DNA from: Mycobacterium montefiorense
Lineage (GTDB): Bacteria; Actinomycetota; Actinomycetes; Mycobacteriales; Mycobacteriaceae
Length of the DNA stretch: 64,000 bases
Direction of reading: 5' to 3'
Assembly: GCF_003112775.1 (NCBI RefSeq)
Contig: NZ_BFCH01000008.1
Span: 78,828 to 142,827, forward strand
Part shown: positions 47,401-56,885 of the stretch, piece after piece
Position numbering within the stretch: the stretch's first letter is position 1
Layout of the letters: the number at the start of each line of letters is the position of its first letter
Notes under the pieces: generated by a model
What the model was told of the DNA's origin: nothing
What the model saw: the letters and a program-made list of their open reading frames with translations, nothing else
The model's database searches: none
Position numbers and translations under genes: made by a program

Positions 47401-48921
47401 ATGACCACACAGATCCCGCACTTCATCGACGGGAAGCGCGTCGCCGGCCAGTCAACTCGCACGGCCGACGTCTTCAACCCCAGCACCGGCGAGGTGCAGG
47501 CAAAGGTACCGATGGCGTCGGCGGCCGACATCGATGCCGCGGTGTCATCGGCGGTTGAGGCCCAAAAGGGCTGGGCCGCAACGAATCCGCAGCGCCGCGC
47601 GCGGGTGATGATGAAGTTCATCGAGCTGGTCAACAAGAACATGGACGAGCTGGCCGAGCTGCTGTCCCTGGAGCACGGCAAGACCGTTCCCGACGCCCGC
47701 GGCGACATTCAGCGCGGCATCGAGGTGATCGAGTTCGCTATCGGCATCCCGCACCTGCTCAAGGGCGAATACAGCGAGGGTGCCGGCCCGGGTATCGACG
47801 TCTACTCGCTGCGCCAGCCGCTGGGCGTGGTCGCGGGAATCACCCCGTTCAACTTCCCGGCGATGATTCCGTTGTGGAAGGCCGGTCCCGCCCTGGCTTG
47901 TGGAAACGCATTCGTACTCAAGCCAAGTGAGCGCGACCCGTCGGTGCCGGTGCGCCTGGCCGAGCTCTTTCTCGAAGCCGGTCTGCCGCCCGGGGTATTC
48001 CAGGTCGTCCATGGTGACAAAGAAGCCGTGGACGCGATCCTGCACCACCCCGACATCAAGGCGGTCGGCTTCGTCGGCAGCTCGGACATCGCGCACTACA
48101 TCTATTCGACGGCCGCGGCCCACGACAAGCGGTCGCAGTGCTTCGGCGGCGCCAAGAACCACATGATCGTGATGCCCGACGCGGATCTCGACCAGGCCGT
48201 CGACGCGCTGATCGGTGCCGGGTACGGCAGCGCCGGCGAGCGCTGCATGGCGATCAGCGTCGCGGTGCCCGTCGGTGAACAGACCGCGGACCGGTTGCGC
48301 GCCAGGCTGGTTGAGCGGATCAACCAGCTGCGGGTCGGCCACAGCCTGGATCCCAAGGCCGACTACGGCCCACTGGTCACCGAGGCAGCACTGGCGCGGG
48401 TGCGCAATTACATCGACCAGGGTGTGGCGGCGGGCGCCGAGATCGTGGTCGACGGTCGCGAGCGGCGCAGCGACGACCTGACATTCGGTGACGCCAACCT
48501 CGAAGGCGGCTTCTTCATCGGGCCGACCTTGTTCGACCACGTGACTACCGACATGACGATCTACACCGAAGAGATCTTCGGCCCGGTGTTGTGCATTGTG
48601 CGGGCCCACGACTACGAAGAAGCGTTGCGACTGCCGTCCGAGCACGAATACGGCAACGGCGTCGCGGTGTTCACCCGCGACGGCGACGCCGCGCGCGACT
48701 TCGTGTCGCGCGTGGAGGTGGGCATGGTCGGCGTCAACGTGCCGATCCCGGTCCCGGTGGCCTATCACACCTTCGGCGGCTGGAAGCGCTCCGGCTTCGG
48801 CGACCTCAACCAGCACGGCCCGGCATCGATCCAGTTCTACACCAAGGTCAAGACCGTGACGTCGCGATGGCCGTCCGGCATCAAGGATGGCGCCGAATTC
48901 TCCATCCCGACAATGGATTAG
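47401..48921 (+). CDS. mmsA: Methylmalonate-semialdehyde dehydrogenase (CoA-acylating)
   Basis: Oxidises methylmalonate semialdehyde to propionyl-CoA in valine catabolism. 506 residues; the cofactor region GVVAGITPFNFPAMIPLWK and the active-site Cys in GYGSAGERCMAIS are present, and the length is normal. First of three genes (mmsA-fadE9-mmsB) that together cover valine side-chain degradation. Confidence 0.96.
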   Translation: MTTQIPHFIDGKRVAGQSTRTADVFNPSTGEVQAKVPMASAADIDAAVSSAVEAQKGWAATNPQRRARVMMKFIELVNKNMDELAELLSLEHGKTVPDARGDIQRGIEVIEFAIGIPHLLKGEYSEGAGPGIDVYSLRQPLGVVAGITPFNFPAMIPLWKAGPALACGNAFVLKPSERDPSVPVRLAELFLEAGLPPGVFQVVHGDKEAVDAILHHPDIKAVGFVGSSDIAHYIYSTAAAHDKRSQCFGGAKNHMIVMPDADLDQAVDALIGAGYGSAGERCMAISVAVPVGEQTADRLRARLVERINQLRVGHSLDPKADYGPLVTEAALARVRNYIDQGVAAGAEIVVDGRERRSDDLTFGDANLEGGFFIGPTLFDHVTTDMTIYTEEIFGPVLCIVRAHDYEEALRLPSEHEYGNGVAVFTRDGDAARDFVSRVEVGMVGVNVPIPVPVAYHTFGGWKRSGFGDLNQHGPASIQFYTKVKTVTSRWPSGIKDGAEFSIPTMD

Positions 48922-48925
48922 GTTC

Positions 48926-50086
48926 ATGTTCGCCCTGAACGACGACGAGCGCGTCATCACCGAGACGGCAGCCGCATTCGCCGCCAAGCGGATTGCTCCG
49001 TATGCGCTGGAATGGGAGGCGGCCAAGCACTTCCCCACCGAGGTGTTGCGCGAGGCCGCCGAACTCGGGATGGCGGCGATCTATTGCCGCGATGACGTCG
49101 GCGGCAGTGGCCTGCGCCGGCTCGACGGGGTTCGGATCTTCGAGCAGCTCGCCATCGCCGATCCCACCACCGCCGCTTTCCTATCGATCCACAACATGTG
49201 CGCGTGGATGATCGACAGCTTCGGCACCGACGAACAGCGCAAAGAGTGGATACCGCGGCTGGCGCCAATGGATGTCATCGCCAGCTACTGCCTGACCGAG
49301 CCCGGCGCCGGATCCGACGCCAGCGCATTGAGCACCCGCGCTGTCAAGCAGGGCGGCGACTACGTGCTCGACGGCGTCAAGCAGTTCATCTCCGGCGCGG
49401 GCGCCTCGGACGTGTACGTGGTGATGGCCCGCACCGGCGGTGAGGGCCCGCGCGGGATTTCGGCCTTCATCATCGAGAAGGACACTGCAGGACTGAGTTT
49501 CGGCGCGCTCGAGGACAAGATGGGCTGGCACGCCCAACCCACCGCACAGGTGATTCTGGAGGGCGTCCGGGTTCCCGCCGGGGCGATGCTGGGCGGCGCC
49601 GACGGCGAGGGCACCGGCTTCGGCATCGCGATGAACGGCCTCAACGGCGGCCGGCTCAACATCGCGGCGTGCTCGCTCGGCGGTGCGCAGTCGGCCTTCG
49701 ACAAGGCGGGGGCGTATGTGCGGGATCGGCAGGCGTTCGGCTCCGCACTGCTCGACGAACCGACCATCCGCTTCACCCTGGCCGACATGGCGACCGGCCT
49801 GGAGACCTCGCGAATGATGTTGTGGCGGGCGGCAAGTGCGTTGGACGCTAACGACCCCGACAAGGTCGAGCTGTGCGCGATGGCCAAACGCTATGTCACC
49901 GACACCTGCTTCGAGGTCGCGGACAAGGCTTTGCAGTTACACGGGGGCTACGGCTACCTGCGCGAGTATGGTCTGGAAAAGATCGTCCGCGATCTTCGGG
50001 TGCACCGAATCCTCGAGGGGACCAACGAAATCATGCGGGTCGTGGTCGGTCGCGCCGAGGCCGGACGATTTCGAGTCACCGCTTAG
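48926..50086 (+). CDS. fadE9: Acyl-CoA dehydrogenase (isobutyryl-CoA type)
   Basis: 386 residues, MFALNDDERVITETAAAFAAKRIAPYA. FAD-binding YCLTEPGAGSDASA and the C-terminal DLRVHRILEGTNEIMRVVVGRA are present. The ATG at 48926 is chosen four bases after the mmsA stop. The neighbours suggest isobutyryl-CoA as substrate. Confidence 0.94.
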   Translation: MFALNDDERVITETAAAFAAKRIAPYALEWEAAKHFPTEVLREAAELGMAAIYCRDDVGGSGLRRLDGVRIFEQLAIADPTTAAFLSIHNMCAWMIDSFGTDEQRKEWIPRLAPMDVIASYCLTEPGAGSDASALSTRAVKQGGDYVLDGVKQFISGAGASDVYVVMARTGGEGPRGISAFIIEKDTAGLSFGALEDKMGWHAQPTAQVILEGVRVPAGAMLGGADGEGTGFGIAMNGLNGGRLNIAACSLGGAQSAFDKAGAYVRDRQAFGSALLDEPTIRFTLADMATGLETSRMMLWRAASALDANDPDKVELCAMAKRYVTDTCFEVADKALQLHGGYGYLREYGLEKIVRDLRVHRILEGTNEIMRVVVGRAEAGRFRVTA

Positions 50087-50096
50087 AAGGGCAGCA

Positions 50097-50990
50097 ATGA
50101 CAGAGCCTTTTAAGATCGCCTTCTTAGGGCTGGGGCACATGGGCGGGCCGATGTCGGCGAATCTGGGAAACGCGGGCCACACCGTTCGCGGGTTCGATCC
50201 GGTGCCCGCGGCGGCGGCAGCCGCGGCCGAAGGCGGCGTCGAGGTCTTCGACAGCGCTGCCGACGCGGTGGCACAGGCCGACGTGGTGATCACCATGCTG
50301 CCCAACGGGGATATCGTCAAACGCTGTTACGCCGAGGTGCTGCCGGCCGCGCACGCCGGTGCGCTGTTCATCGACAGTTCCACAATCTCGGTCAACGACG
50401 CCCGCGAGGTGCATGCGCTGGCGCAGTCGCACGGAGTTTCACAGTTGGACGCACCGGTCTCCGGCGGGGTCAAGGGTGCCGTCGCCGGCACGCTGGCATT
50501 CATGGTCGGTGGCGACGAGTCCGCGGTGCAACGAGCGCGGCCGGTGCTGGAACCCATGGCGGGCAAGATCATTCACTGTGGCGACGCCGGATCCGGCCAG
50601 GCCGCCAAGGTGTGCAACAACATGGTGCTGGCGGTGCAACAGATCGCGATTGGCGAGGCGTTCGTGCTGGCCGAGAAGCTGGGCCTGTCGGCGCAATCGC
50701 TGTTCGACGTGATCACCGGCGCGACCGGCAACTGTTGGGCAGTGCACACCAATTGCCCAGTGCCCGGACCGGTTCCGACATCGCCGGCCAACAATGACTT
50801 CAAGCCTGGTTTCGCCACCGCGCTGATGAACAAGGATCTGGGTCTGGCGATGGATGCGGTCACGTCAACCGGTTCGACCGCGCCGCTGGGCAGCCACGCC
50901 GCCGAAATCTACGCCGAGTTCGTCGCGTCCGATGCCTCCCACGCGGACAAGGATTTCAGCGCCGTCATCGAGATGCTGCGCAACAGCTAA
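50097..50990 (+). CDS. mmsB: 3-hydroxyisobutyrate dehydrogenase
   Basis: 297 residues; NAD-binding FLGLGHMGGPMSANL, substrate loop DAPVSGGVKGA and catalytic Lys in GQAAKVCNNM. Oxidises 3-hydroxyisobutyrate to methylmalonate semialdehyde, the substrate of MmsA. The stop is one base from the stop of the convergent MarR gene. Confidence 0.95.
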   Translation: MTEPFKIAFLGLGHMGGPMSANLGNAGHTVRGFDPVPAAAAAAAEGGVEVFDSAADAVAQADVVITMLPNGDIVKRCYAEVLPAAHAGALFIDSSTISVNDAREVHALAQSHGVSQLDAPVSGGVKGAVAGTLAFMVGGDESAVQRARPVLEPMAGKIIHCGDAGSGQAAKVCNNMVLAVQQIAIGEAFVLAEKLGLSAQSLFDVITGATGNCWAVHTNCPVPGPVPTSPANNDFKPGFATALMNKDLGLAMDAVTSTGSTAPLGSHAAEIYAEFVASDASHADKDFSAVIEMLRNS

Positions 50991-50991
50991 G

Positions 50992-51492
50992 TCAGAAGTC
51001 ACCGGCGTTGCGGCGCAACGTTTCAATCGACTCCACCAGTGCCTCCGATTCGGCGCTGCCCATGCCGACATCGGCGAACACCTGCTCGTTGAGCGTGACG
51101 GTGGCGTCCTCGACCGTGGAGCGGCCGAGGTCGGTGATCTGCACCAGCGTCGTGCGCCCATCGGTGGGGTGCGGCACCCGCTGGACCAGCCCGTCGGCCT
51201 CTAATCGGCGGATCGCGTGGGTCACGCTGGTGACGTGAACCTGCAGCCGGTCGGACGCCTTGGCGATGGGCAGCGCTCCGGTCCGGCTGAACGCCAGCAG
51301 CCGCAGCAATTCGTAGCGCGAGAAGCTCAGGTCGTAGGGTCGCAGCGCCGCCTCCACGCGGCCCAGCAGGATCTGATGCGCACGCATCACCGAGGTCACA
51401 GCGACCATGCCCTGCGAGACATCACCCCAGCCCGCACGGTCCCAGTTGGTCCGTGCCGCGGCGATCGGGTCACGCTTGTCATCCGGGGCCAC
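50992..51492 (-). CDS. MarR-family transcriptional regulator (Rv0737-like)
   Basis: 166 residues. The winged helix-turn-helix spans LPIAKASDRLQVHVTSVTHAIRRLEADGLVQRVPHPTDGRTTLVQIT. It is convergent with the valine operon and close to the biosynthetic operon on its own strand; either could be its target. Confidence 0.9.
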   Translation of the reverse strand: MAPDDKRDPIAAARTNWDRAGWGDVSQGMVAVTSVMRAHQILLGRVEAALRPYDLSFSRYELLRLLAFSRTGALPIAKASDRLQVHVTSVTHAIRRLEADGLVQRVPHPTDGRTTLVQITDLGRSTVEDATVTLNEQVFADVGMGSAESEALVESIETLRRNAGDF

Positions 51493-51551
51493 GCCTTTTC
51501 ATACCGCACTTGCGGTCAAAACGCGTCAACCCAGCCCGATTCAGCGTGTGA

Positions 51552-52589
51552 TCATTTACCCACTGCGGCCAGCACCGCCAGCGTGGATGCGCGGCTGCCC
51601 ACGGTAATCCGCGCGCCGCCACCCGGATAGCAGCGCACTCGAAGCCCGCTGTCGGCGAACATCTCACTCCACTGGCGATCCTGCCCATCCCTTGACGGCA
51701 GGTACATGAAGTTTGCGTGCGCATCGGTGGTGTATACCCCGAGCGCGCTCAATCGCATCCGGAGATAGCGCCGCTCGGAGGTGATCATTCGGATCCGTTG
51801 TAGCAGTTCGTCTTCAGCGTTGTAGGACGCCGCAACGGCGGGCAAACTGGTCATCGCGACGCCGAACGGCAACTGGTGAGACCACATCGTCGCGGCCAAC
51901 TCGTCGGCTGCCACCCCGTAACCGATCCGCAGCCCGGCAAGCCCGTACGCCTTGGAAAACGTCCGCACCACCACCACGTTGGGGAATCGCCGCGCCAGCG
52001 CCGAGACGTCAATCTGATGTTCGGGTGCGGCGAATTCGATGTAGGCCTCGTCGAGCAGCACGATGGTTTCGCGCCGCACCCGGCGCAGGAACCGAAACAG
52101 GTGCGTCGCCGGCTCCAGGGTGCCGGTGGGGTTGTGCGGCCGGCACACCACCACGACGCGGGCGCTCGCCGCCGCGTCGGCCAGCCGGTCGAGGTCGTTG
52201 TGACCGCCCGTGTCCAGGGGCACCGTCACCGAATTCAGCCGTGCCATCTGCGCGATGATCGGGTAACCGTCGAAGGTCGGTGTTGCCATCACCATCGTGT
52301 CACCCGGAACCGTCAGTGCCTGCAGGGTCTGCAGCACCACACCCGTCGCACCGGCACCGAGCACCACCTGACCCGCGCCGACCCCGATCCGACTCGCGAT
52401 CAGGTTGCGCAACCGCTCGGGCAGGAACTCCGGGTACCTGTTGGCCGCATCGATCGACTTGACCAACACCGACCGCACCGCCGGAAGCGGAGGAAACGGA
52501 TTCTCGTTGAGCGACAGGGCGAATGGGTCGATCCCGGGCGCGATCGCCTCGTCGACCTCCGCCGCCACAGAAGTTACCAAAGGTTGCAT
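51552..52589 (-). CDS. PLP-dependent class I/II aminotransferase (HisC-like fold)
   Basis: 345 residues. PLP contacts CRPHNPTGTLEPA and LLDEAYIEFA; the Schiff-base Lys is in VRTFSKAYGLAGLRIGYG. Its ATG overlaps the stop of the ketosynthase-like gene (TGATG). It is in an operon with a ThDP enzyme, an SRPBCC protein and a KASIII-like protein, so it probably aminates a ketone made there rather than histidinol phosphate. Confidence 0.88.
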   Translation of the reverse strand: MQPLVTSVAAEVDEAIAPGIDPFALSLNENPFPPLPAVRSVLVKSIDAANRYPEFLPERLRNLIASRIGVGAGQVVLGAGATGVVLQTLQALTVPGDTMVMATPTFDGYPIIAQMARLNSVTVPLDTGGHNDLDRLADAAASARVVVVCRPHNPTGTLEPATHLFRFLRRVRRETIVLLDEAYIEFAAPEHQIDVSALARRFPNVVVVRTFSKAYGLAGLRIGYGVAADELAATMWSHQLPFGVAMTSLPAVAASYNAEDELLQRIRMITSERRYLRMRLSALGVYTTDAHANFMYLPSRDGQDRQWSEMFADSGLRVRCYPGGGARITVGSRASTLAVLAAVGK

Positions 52590-53608
52590 CAGCCTCGCCC
52601 GCCCCAGCGCACCGCCGCCGCACCGGCGAAGTCACCGGCATGGGCGAAGCCCGCCATCAGCACCACATCACCGGACTTGAGCTGCCCGTCGGATATCGCA
52701 CGATCCAGGTTGATCGGGATCCCGGCGCCGAACAGGTTTCCACACTCTTCGAAGGTGTCCCGATGTCGTTCCGGCGGCAGCTCGAGCGCGTCGCGCCAGT
52801 TGCGCAGGAACGCCCGGTTGGGCTGGTTGGTCACCATCAGATCGATGTTCTTGGCGGGCAGGCCGATTCGGTCGCATACCGCGAATGCCACCTCGGGAAC
52901 CTGCCGGTTGCCACGGGCCAGCACCTTGGTGATCTTGCTTTCGGTGAAGCCGATGCTCCCCTCGCCCGGCCCCGCCTCCCACCACTTACGCGGCGGGTCG
53001 TAGGAAAGCGTCATCTCACCCGCAAATTCGCCGTAGGTACGGCACTCGACATCCAAAATCGGCGACTGATCGCTCACCGTGACCAGTCCGACCGCGGCGC
53101 CGTCGCCGGGCACCGCCGACTGCGCCTTGCGGCGAATCGTGGGCTGATCGAAGAATTGACCGGCCGCGTTCTGCGCGATCGCGATCAGCGCGGTGCGCCC
53201 CTCACCCGACGACAGCAGCTTGCGGGCCACGTTGAGCGCCAACACAAACGCGGCACACCCGCCGTTGTTCAGGTCGAGCACCCAGGACGGTCGCAACCCT
53301 AGCCGGTGCGCGATGCCGCCGCCCTGCCCGTAGAACGCCATGTCGGGTACCTGGGTGTGGGTGATCAGCACGTCCGCGCCCTCGACGACGTCGTGACCAT
53401 GCCGCTCGATCAGTCCCTGCACCGCACGCTCGATCATGTCGATCGAACTCTCGTCCGGCGCGACGTGATGGCGAAACTTCGGGGCCCGGAACATGACGTT
53501 CTCGCGGAGCTCGTCGGATTCGGCGAACTGTGCGTAGTAGTCGGCGGGGATCGGCGCGCCGGGCAGGTAGCCGGAGACGTCGATCAGGCTGACGTTGGGC
53601 TTATTCAT
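52589..53608 (-). CDS. Ketosynthase-III-like protein with altered active site
   Basis: 339 residues, thiolase fold. The nucleophile C118 is in LNNGGCAAF. Where FabH enzymes have His in the HQAN motif, this reads T-N261-Q-P-N, so the His is Asn. The later Asn is kept in EECGNLFGAGIP. Decarboxylating condensation normally needs that His, so the enzyme may instead transfer an acyl group to O or N. Coupled to the aminotransferase gene. Confidence 0.87.
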   Translation of the reverse strand: MNKPNVSLIDVSGYLPGAPIPADYYAQFAESDELRENVMFRAPKFRHHVAPDESSIDMIERAVQGLIERHGHDVVEGADVLITHTQVPDMAFYGQGGGIAHRLGLRPSWVLDLNNGGCAAFVLALNVARKLLSSGEGRTALIAIAQNAAGQFFDQPTIRRKAQSAVPGDGAAVGLVTVSDQSPILDVECRTYGEFAGEMTLSYDPPRKWWEAGPGEGSIGFTESKITKVLARGNRQVPEVAFAVCDRIGLPAKNIDLMVTNQPNRAFLRNWRDALELPPERHRDTFEECGNLFGAGIPINLDRAISDGQLKSGDVVLMAGFAHAGDFAGAAAVRWGGRG

Positions 53609-53615
53609 GGCGCGC

Positions 53616-54263
53616 TCATCTCATCCATTCGGGGGTCACCGGGAGGCCGTTACGGTGGCGGTATTCGGCGATTGCTTTGAGGTTGTTCATTTCCAGCAGA
53701 TGGCCCGCGCCGAACATGTCCCAGAAGTCGCCGACCCACACCGGGCGCTGGGCGGGTGCGGTCTCCGGATACGGGTTGCGGTCGTAGAACGGGTGGTGGC
53801 AATTCGTCCACAGCACAACAGAACCCGGCTTGTCGAGGACCACCTGGGCGTCGATGACGCGCATCAGGTAGACCATCCACAGGTGCTTGCCCTGATCCCA
53901 CGCACAGTGGTAGTCGACGGTGCGGGCCTGCTTGTTCGCGACGGTGCGCGTGTAGATCTCGGTCTCCGAGCCGAGCCGGTCGTAGGCCAGCCACAGACCG
54001 GGTTCGTCGGTCCGGGTGAACCCGCGCAGACTGTAGGTCCACTCTTCCAGGCTGCGGGTGTCCGACAGGTACTCGTACAGCTCGTCGGGCGGGCAGTCGA
54101 TGTAGTTGTTCACGGTGCAGTATTCGCCGAACACCTGATCGTGCGGGTAGACCGACCGCATCATGTCCATGATGATCGGCGTGGCCTGCTCTCTAGGGCT
54201 GGTTTCGATGCGAGTGACCCCATCGATGACGTCAGGAATATCAACAAGTGCTGGCAGCGACAT
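53616..54263 (-). CDS. SRPBCC/START-like domain protein (cyclase-like)
   Basis: 215 residues, MSLPALVDIPDVIDGV. The helix-grip pattern NNYIDCPPDELYEYLSDTRSLEEWTYSLRGF is typical of the SRPBCC superfamily, which includes polyketide cyclases. The ATG at 54263 is chosen for its AAGGAG site nine bases upstream; it lies inside the ThDP gene (23-bp overlap). Confidence 0.78.
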   Translation of the reverse strand: MSLPALVDIPDVIDGVTRIETSPREQATPIIMDMMRSVYPHDQVFGEYCTVNNYIDCPPDELYEYLSDTRSLEEWTYSLRGFTRTDEPGLWLAYDRLGSETEIYTRTVANKQARTVDYHCAWDQGKHLWMVYLMRVIDAQVVLDKPGSVVLWTNCHHPFYDRNPYPETAPAQRPVWVGDFWDMFGAGHLLEMNNLKAIAEYRHRNGLPVTPEWMR

Positions 54264-55983
54264 TGGTGCACGTCTCCTTAGCCGTGGGAATCTCTTCAAG
54301 GGCAATAGGTTCGGTCTTCCCCGCGAAGAGGAAGGGGGCGAATGGCGGGATCTCGTCGGCGGCGCACTCGACGGTGACCACCGCCGGACCGTCGATGTCG
54401 AGCGCCGCGACCATCGCGGCGGCGAGTCCGTCGGTGTCGCTGACGTCCATCGACGTCAGGCCCGGGAACATCGCCGCTAGCCCGGCACCGAGCCGGCTGG
54501 GCCGGAATCGGTTATAGCTGTACAGGTTGTCGTAGAACAGCTGCTCGCGGGTCACGCACATGGCGTGCGCGTTGTTGTTGAACAACACGAACGTCACCGG
54601 AAGCTGATACTGCACCGCGGTGTGAACTTCCATGCCGTGCATGAAGAATGCGCCGTCGCCGGCGATCACCACGGTGCGCCCCTGCGACCGTCCACTGTTG
54701 GGCCGCCCGAAAGCCATTCCAATGCCGGCGCCGAAGCTGTAGCCCATACCGCCCATACCGAGTGCGACCGCATACCTGCCGCCGCGGCGCGCCGACAGGT
54801 AGTGCACGGCGGACGCACCGGTGTTGCCCGCGTCGACCACGATGTCGGCCCCGTCGGGCAACACGCCTTCGAGCACCCTCATCGCGTCGCGGTAGCGCAC
54901 ACCTTCGCCGACCCACGACGGAGGCGTCAGTTCGCAGCGACGCACGGTGTCGGGAACCCGCACGCCCGTTGGGCGCCCGCTGCCGGACAGGGCCTCGGTC
55001 AGCATCCGCAGCGAGGTGCGCAGGTCGTCGGTGTGCACGTGCGCACACGGAACGTACGGCCGCGCAGAGCCGATCGAGACGGTACGCACCCTGGCCAGCG
55101 CGTCATCGAGGCCGGTGCGAGCGGTGACCGACAGTCGGGTACCGACCACCAGGCACACGGCGCTGGCAGCCACCGCTTCCGCCACACCAAGGTGACCCAT
55201 CACGCCGGTTACCCCCAGTGCGGACGAACAGCCGAATCCCGGTGTGCCGGAAACGTCTTTGGCGTCGGGCACCGTCGCCACCCGGGCGCGCAGCAACGCG
55301 CGCAACTCTTCGAGCTCGGTCCGGGCGTCGTCGCGGGCCACCTGCTCACCCACGATCATGGTGATGGGTCCATCGGCGTTGCGCAGCAACGGGATGATCG
55401 GAGCAGGGTTGCCGATCGGCCGCGGATCGGTGGTCAGCTGCCGGGCATCGGCATACACATACGATCTCTGAATATCCTTGGGCAACAATAAGACTGCAGG
55501 TCCTCCGGTGCGCGCAGCGGCGACGGCCCGGGACAACGCGGCGCCGATCTCTGCCGGGCGCAGCACCCGCTCGCAATGCACCGATACCGCGGAGAACACC
55601 GCCTCGGCATCCAGCGATCCGTTGTTGCCACTGGTGTCCTGAAAGCTACCGCGGCCGTCCAAGGTAGTGGGGGTCTGACCCACCAACGCCAATACCGGAA
55701 CCCGGCTTGTCAGCGACTCCCCCAGGCCTGCAACGAGATTCAGTGCACCGCCGCCTGAGGTCGCGGCCACCACACCCAGACCAGCCCCGCTGCGGCTGTA
55801 CCCGTCGGCCATCGTGGCAGCGGAGAACTCATGCTTGGCCAGTACTGCGGTGATGCCGGGCCGGAAATGTGCGGCGTCGTAGAGATCTTCGATGTTGGCG
55901 CCATCGACACCAAAGATGTGGTCGACGCCGATTGACGCGAGGCATCCGACTATGTGGTCAACCACCCGGTGCTTGGAAGGCAT
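54241..55983 (-). CDS. Thiamine-diphosphate-dependent enzyme (acetolactate-synthase-like)
   Basis: 580 residues with three domains. The catalytic Glu that activates ThDP is E52 in AKHEFSAA; the cofactor motif is GDGAFFMHGMEVHTAVQ...FNNNAHAM near residue 450. It differs from IlvB in many places, and no small subunit is nearby, so another 2-oxoacid or aldehyde ligation is likely. First gene of the four-gene operon. Confidence 0.88.
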   Translation of the reverse strand: MPSKHRVVDHIVGCLASIGVDHIFGVDGANIEDLYDAAHFRPGITAVLAKHEFSAATMADGYSRSGAGLGVVAATSGGGALNLVAGLGESLTSRVPVLALVGQTPTTLDGRGSFQDTSGNNGSLDAEAVFSAVSVHCERVLRPAEIGAALSRAVAAARTGGPAVLLLPKDIQRSYVYADARQLTTDPRPIGNPAPIIPLLRNADGPITMIVGEQVARDDARTELEELRALLRARVATVPDAKDVSGTPGFGCSSALGVTGVMGHLGVAEAVAASAVCLVVGTRLSVTARTGLDDALARVRTVSIGSARPYVPCAHVHTDDLRTSLRMLTEALSGSGRPTGVRVPDTVRRCELTPPSWVGEGVRYRDAMRVLEGVLPDGADIVVDAGNTGASAVHYLSARRGGRYAVALGMGGMGYSFGAGIGMAFGRPNSGRSQGRTVVIAGDGAFFMHGMEVHTAVQYQLPVTFVLFNNNAHAMCVTREQLFYDNLYSYNRFRPSRLGAGLAAMFPGLTSMDVSDTDGLAAAMVAALDIDGPAVVTVECAADEIPPFAPFLFAGKTEPIALEEIPTAKETCTNVAASTC

Positions 55984-56024
55984 CTACTCACCTAAGTTCG
56001 ATTGAGACGATGCCTATGGCACGA

Positions 56025-56051
56025 GTCAGGTGAGCCGACGGTTCACCTGAC
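56025..56051 (-). terminator. Hairpin terminator after rslA
   Basis: GTCAGGTGA and TCACCTGAC pair perfectly and the stem can continue with C-G pairs to a GAC loop. It starts five bases after the rslA stop and precedes the ThDP gene on the same strand. No T run, as is common in mycobacteria. Confidence 0.6.
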
Positions 56052-56056
56052 GGGCA

Positions 56057-56818
56057 TTACAGCGAACGCTGCAACAGAACCTGGCCGCTGTCGGCGGCGA
56101 CCACTTGCACCGCGGCGATCTGCTCAATCGGCGTCGAGATGCTCGCGGCGGGCGTCGCGGTGTGACCGGGTTCGGCCACCCAGGTCGCCAGCCGAGTCTG
56201 GCTGCCGTCGCGACCGACCACAACCATCGCCAGGGTGTCATGGTGCGCATACGGCGGAGCCAAGCAGACGCACTTCAAGTTGATGGCCGTCCCCCAATGC
56301 TGGCTGGACAACTGCACGGTGGACGTCAGCAGGTTGGTACCCACCTGCGCCATCTCCGATGAGGCAGCCACCGACTGGGCGGGCGGCACCGACGGGGAAT
56401 GCCCCTGAATGCCGACGAAGACGCCGACCGCCAGCACCGCGGCCGCGGCGGACGAGGCCACCCAGGTGATCGCGCGTGCGCGGCGGCGGCGCCAGGCCAC
56501 CTTCGCCAGCAACGACGGCAACAACTCGGGTGACATCTCAGGTGTCGCCGGCGGGAGATCTCCCGACTCGGCGATCGCGGCAAATTCTTCACGATCAAGC
56601 TGCGAAAGCAGGGCCGGCACTCCACTGAGCTCGGCGACGGCGTTCCGGCATGCCGGGCACTGGGCCATGTGGCCCTCGAACTCGCGGCGGTCGACGGACG
56701 ACAACGACCCAAGCACGTATGCGGCATCCCACATCGCGTAGCGGTGATCGTCACCCATGATCAGACCAAAAACCTCGTTGTCGCCGGGCGGACCTACACC
56801 TCGTAGCGGCGTCTTCAT
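56057..56818 (-). CDS. rslA: Zinc anti-sigma factor of SigL
   Basis: 253 residues. The ZAS domain carries FEGHMAQCPACRNAV (H-x3-C-x2-C). A membrane span (VASSAAAAVLAVGVFVGI) and an outer domain follow. The ATG at 56818 is preferred because the AGGAG site is nine bases upstream; the ATG at 56827 sits directly on it. RslA holds SigL inactive until oxidised in M. tuberculosis. Confidence 0.93.
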   Translation of the reverse strand: MKTPLRGVGPPGDNEVFGLIMGDDHRYAMWDAAYVLGSLSSVDRREFEGHMAQCPACRNAVAELSGVPALLSQLDREEFAAIAESGDLPPATPEMSPELLPSLLAKVAWRRRRARAITWVASSAAAAVLAVGVFVGIQGHSPSVPPAQSVAASSEMAQVGTNLLTSTVQLSSQHWGTAINLKCVCLAPPYAHHDTLAMVVVGRDGSQTRLATWVAEPGHTATPAASISTPIEQIAAVQVVAADSGQVLLQRSL

Positions 56819-56885
56819 TTCATCCATCTCCTGTCACCCTTCAAGCATTCGGAGCCGATGACCACACGGATTGGTGGTGGGGCTG

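Noticed and set aside
47545..49038. Minus-strand open frame of 497 codons
   Set aside because: Antisense to mmsA, His/Asp/Arg-rich shadow composition.
51552..52589. Calling the aminotransferase hisC
   Set aside because: The fold is HisC-like, but the operon context is not histidine synthesis and no his genes are nearby.
54565..55491. Plus-strand open frame of 308 codons
   Set aside because: Antisense to the ThDP enzyme; no recognisable domain.
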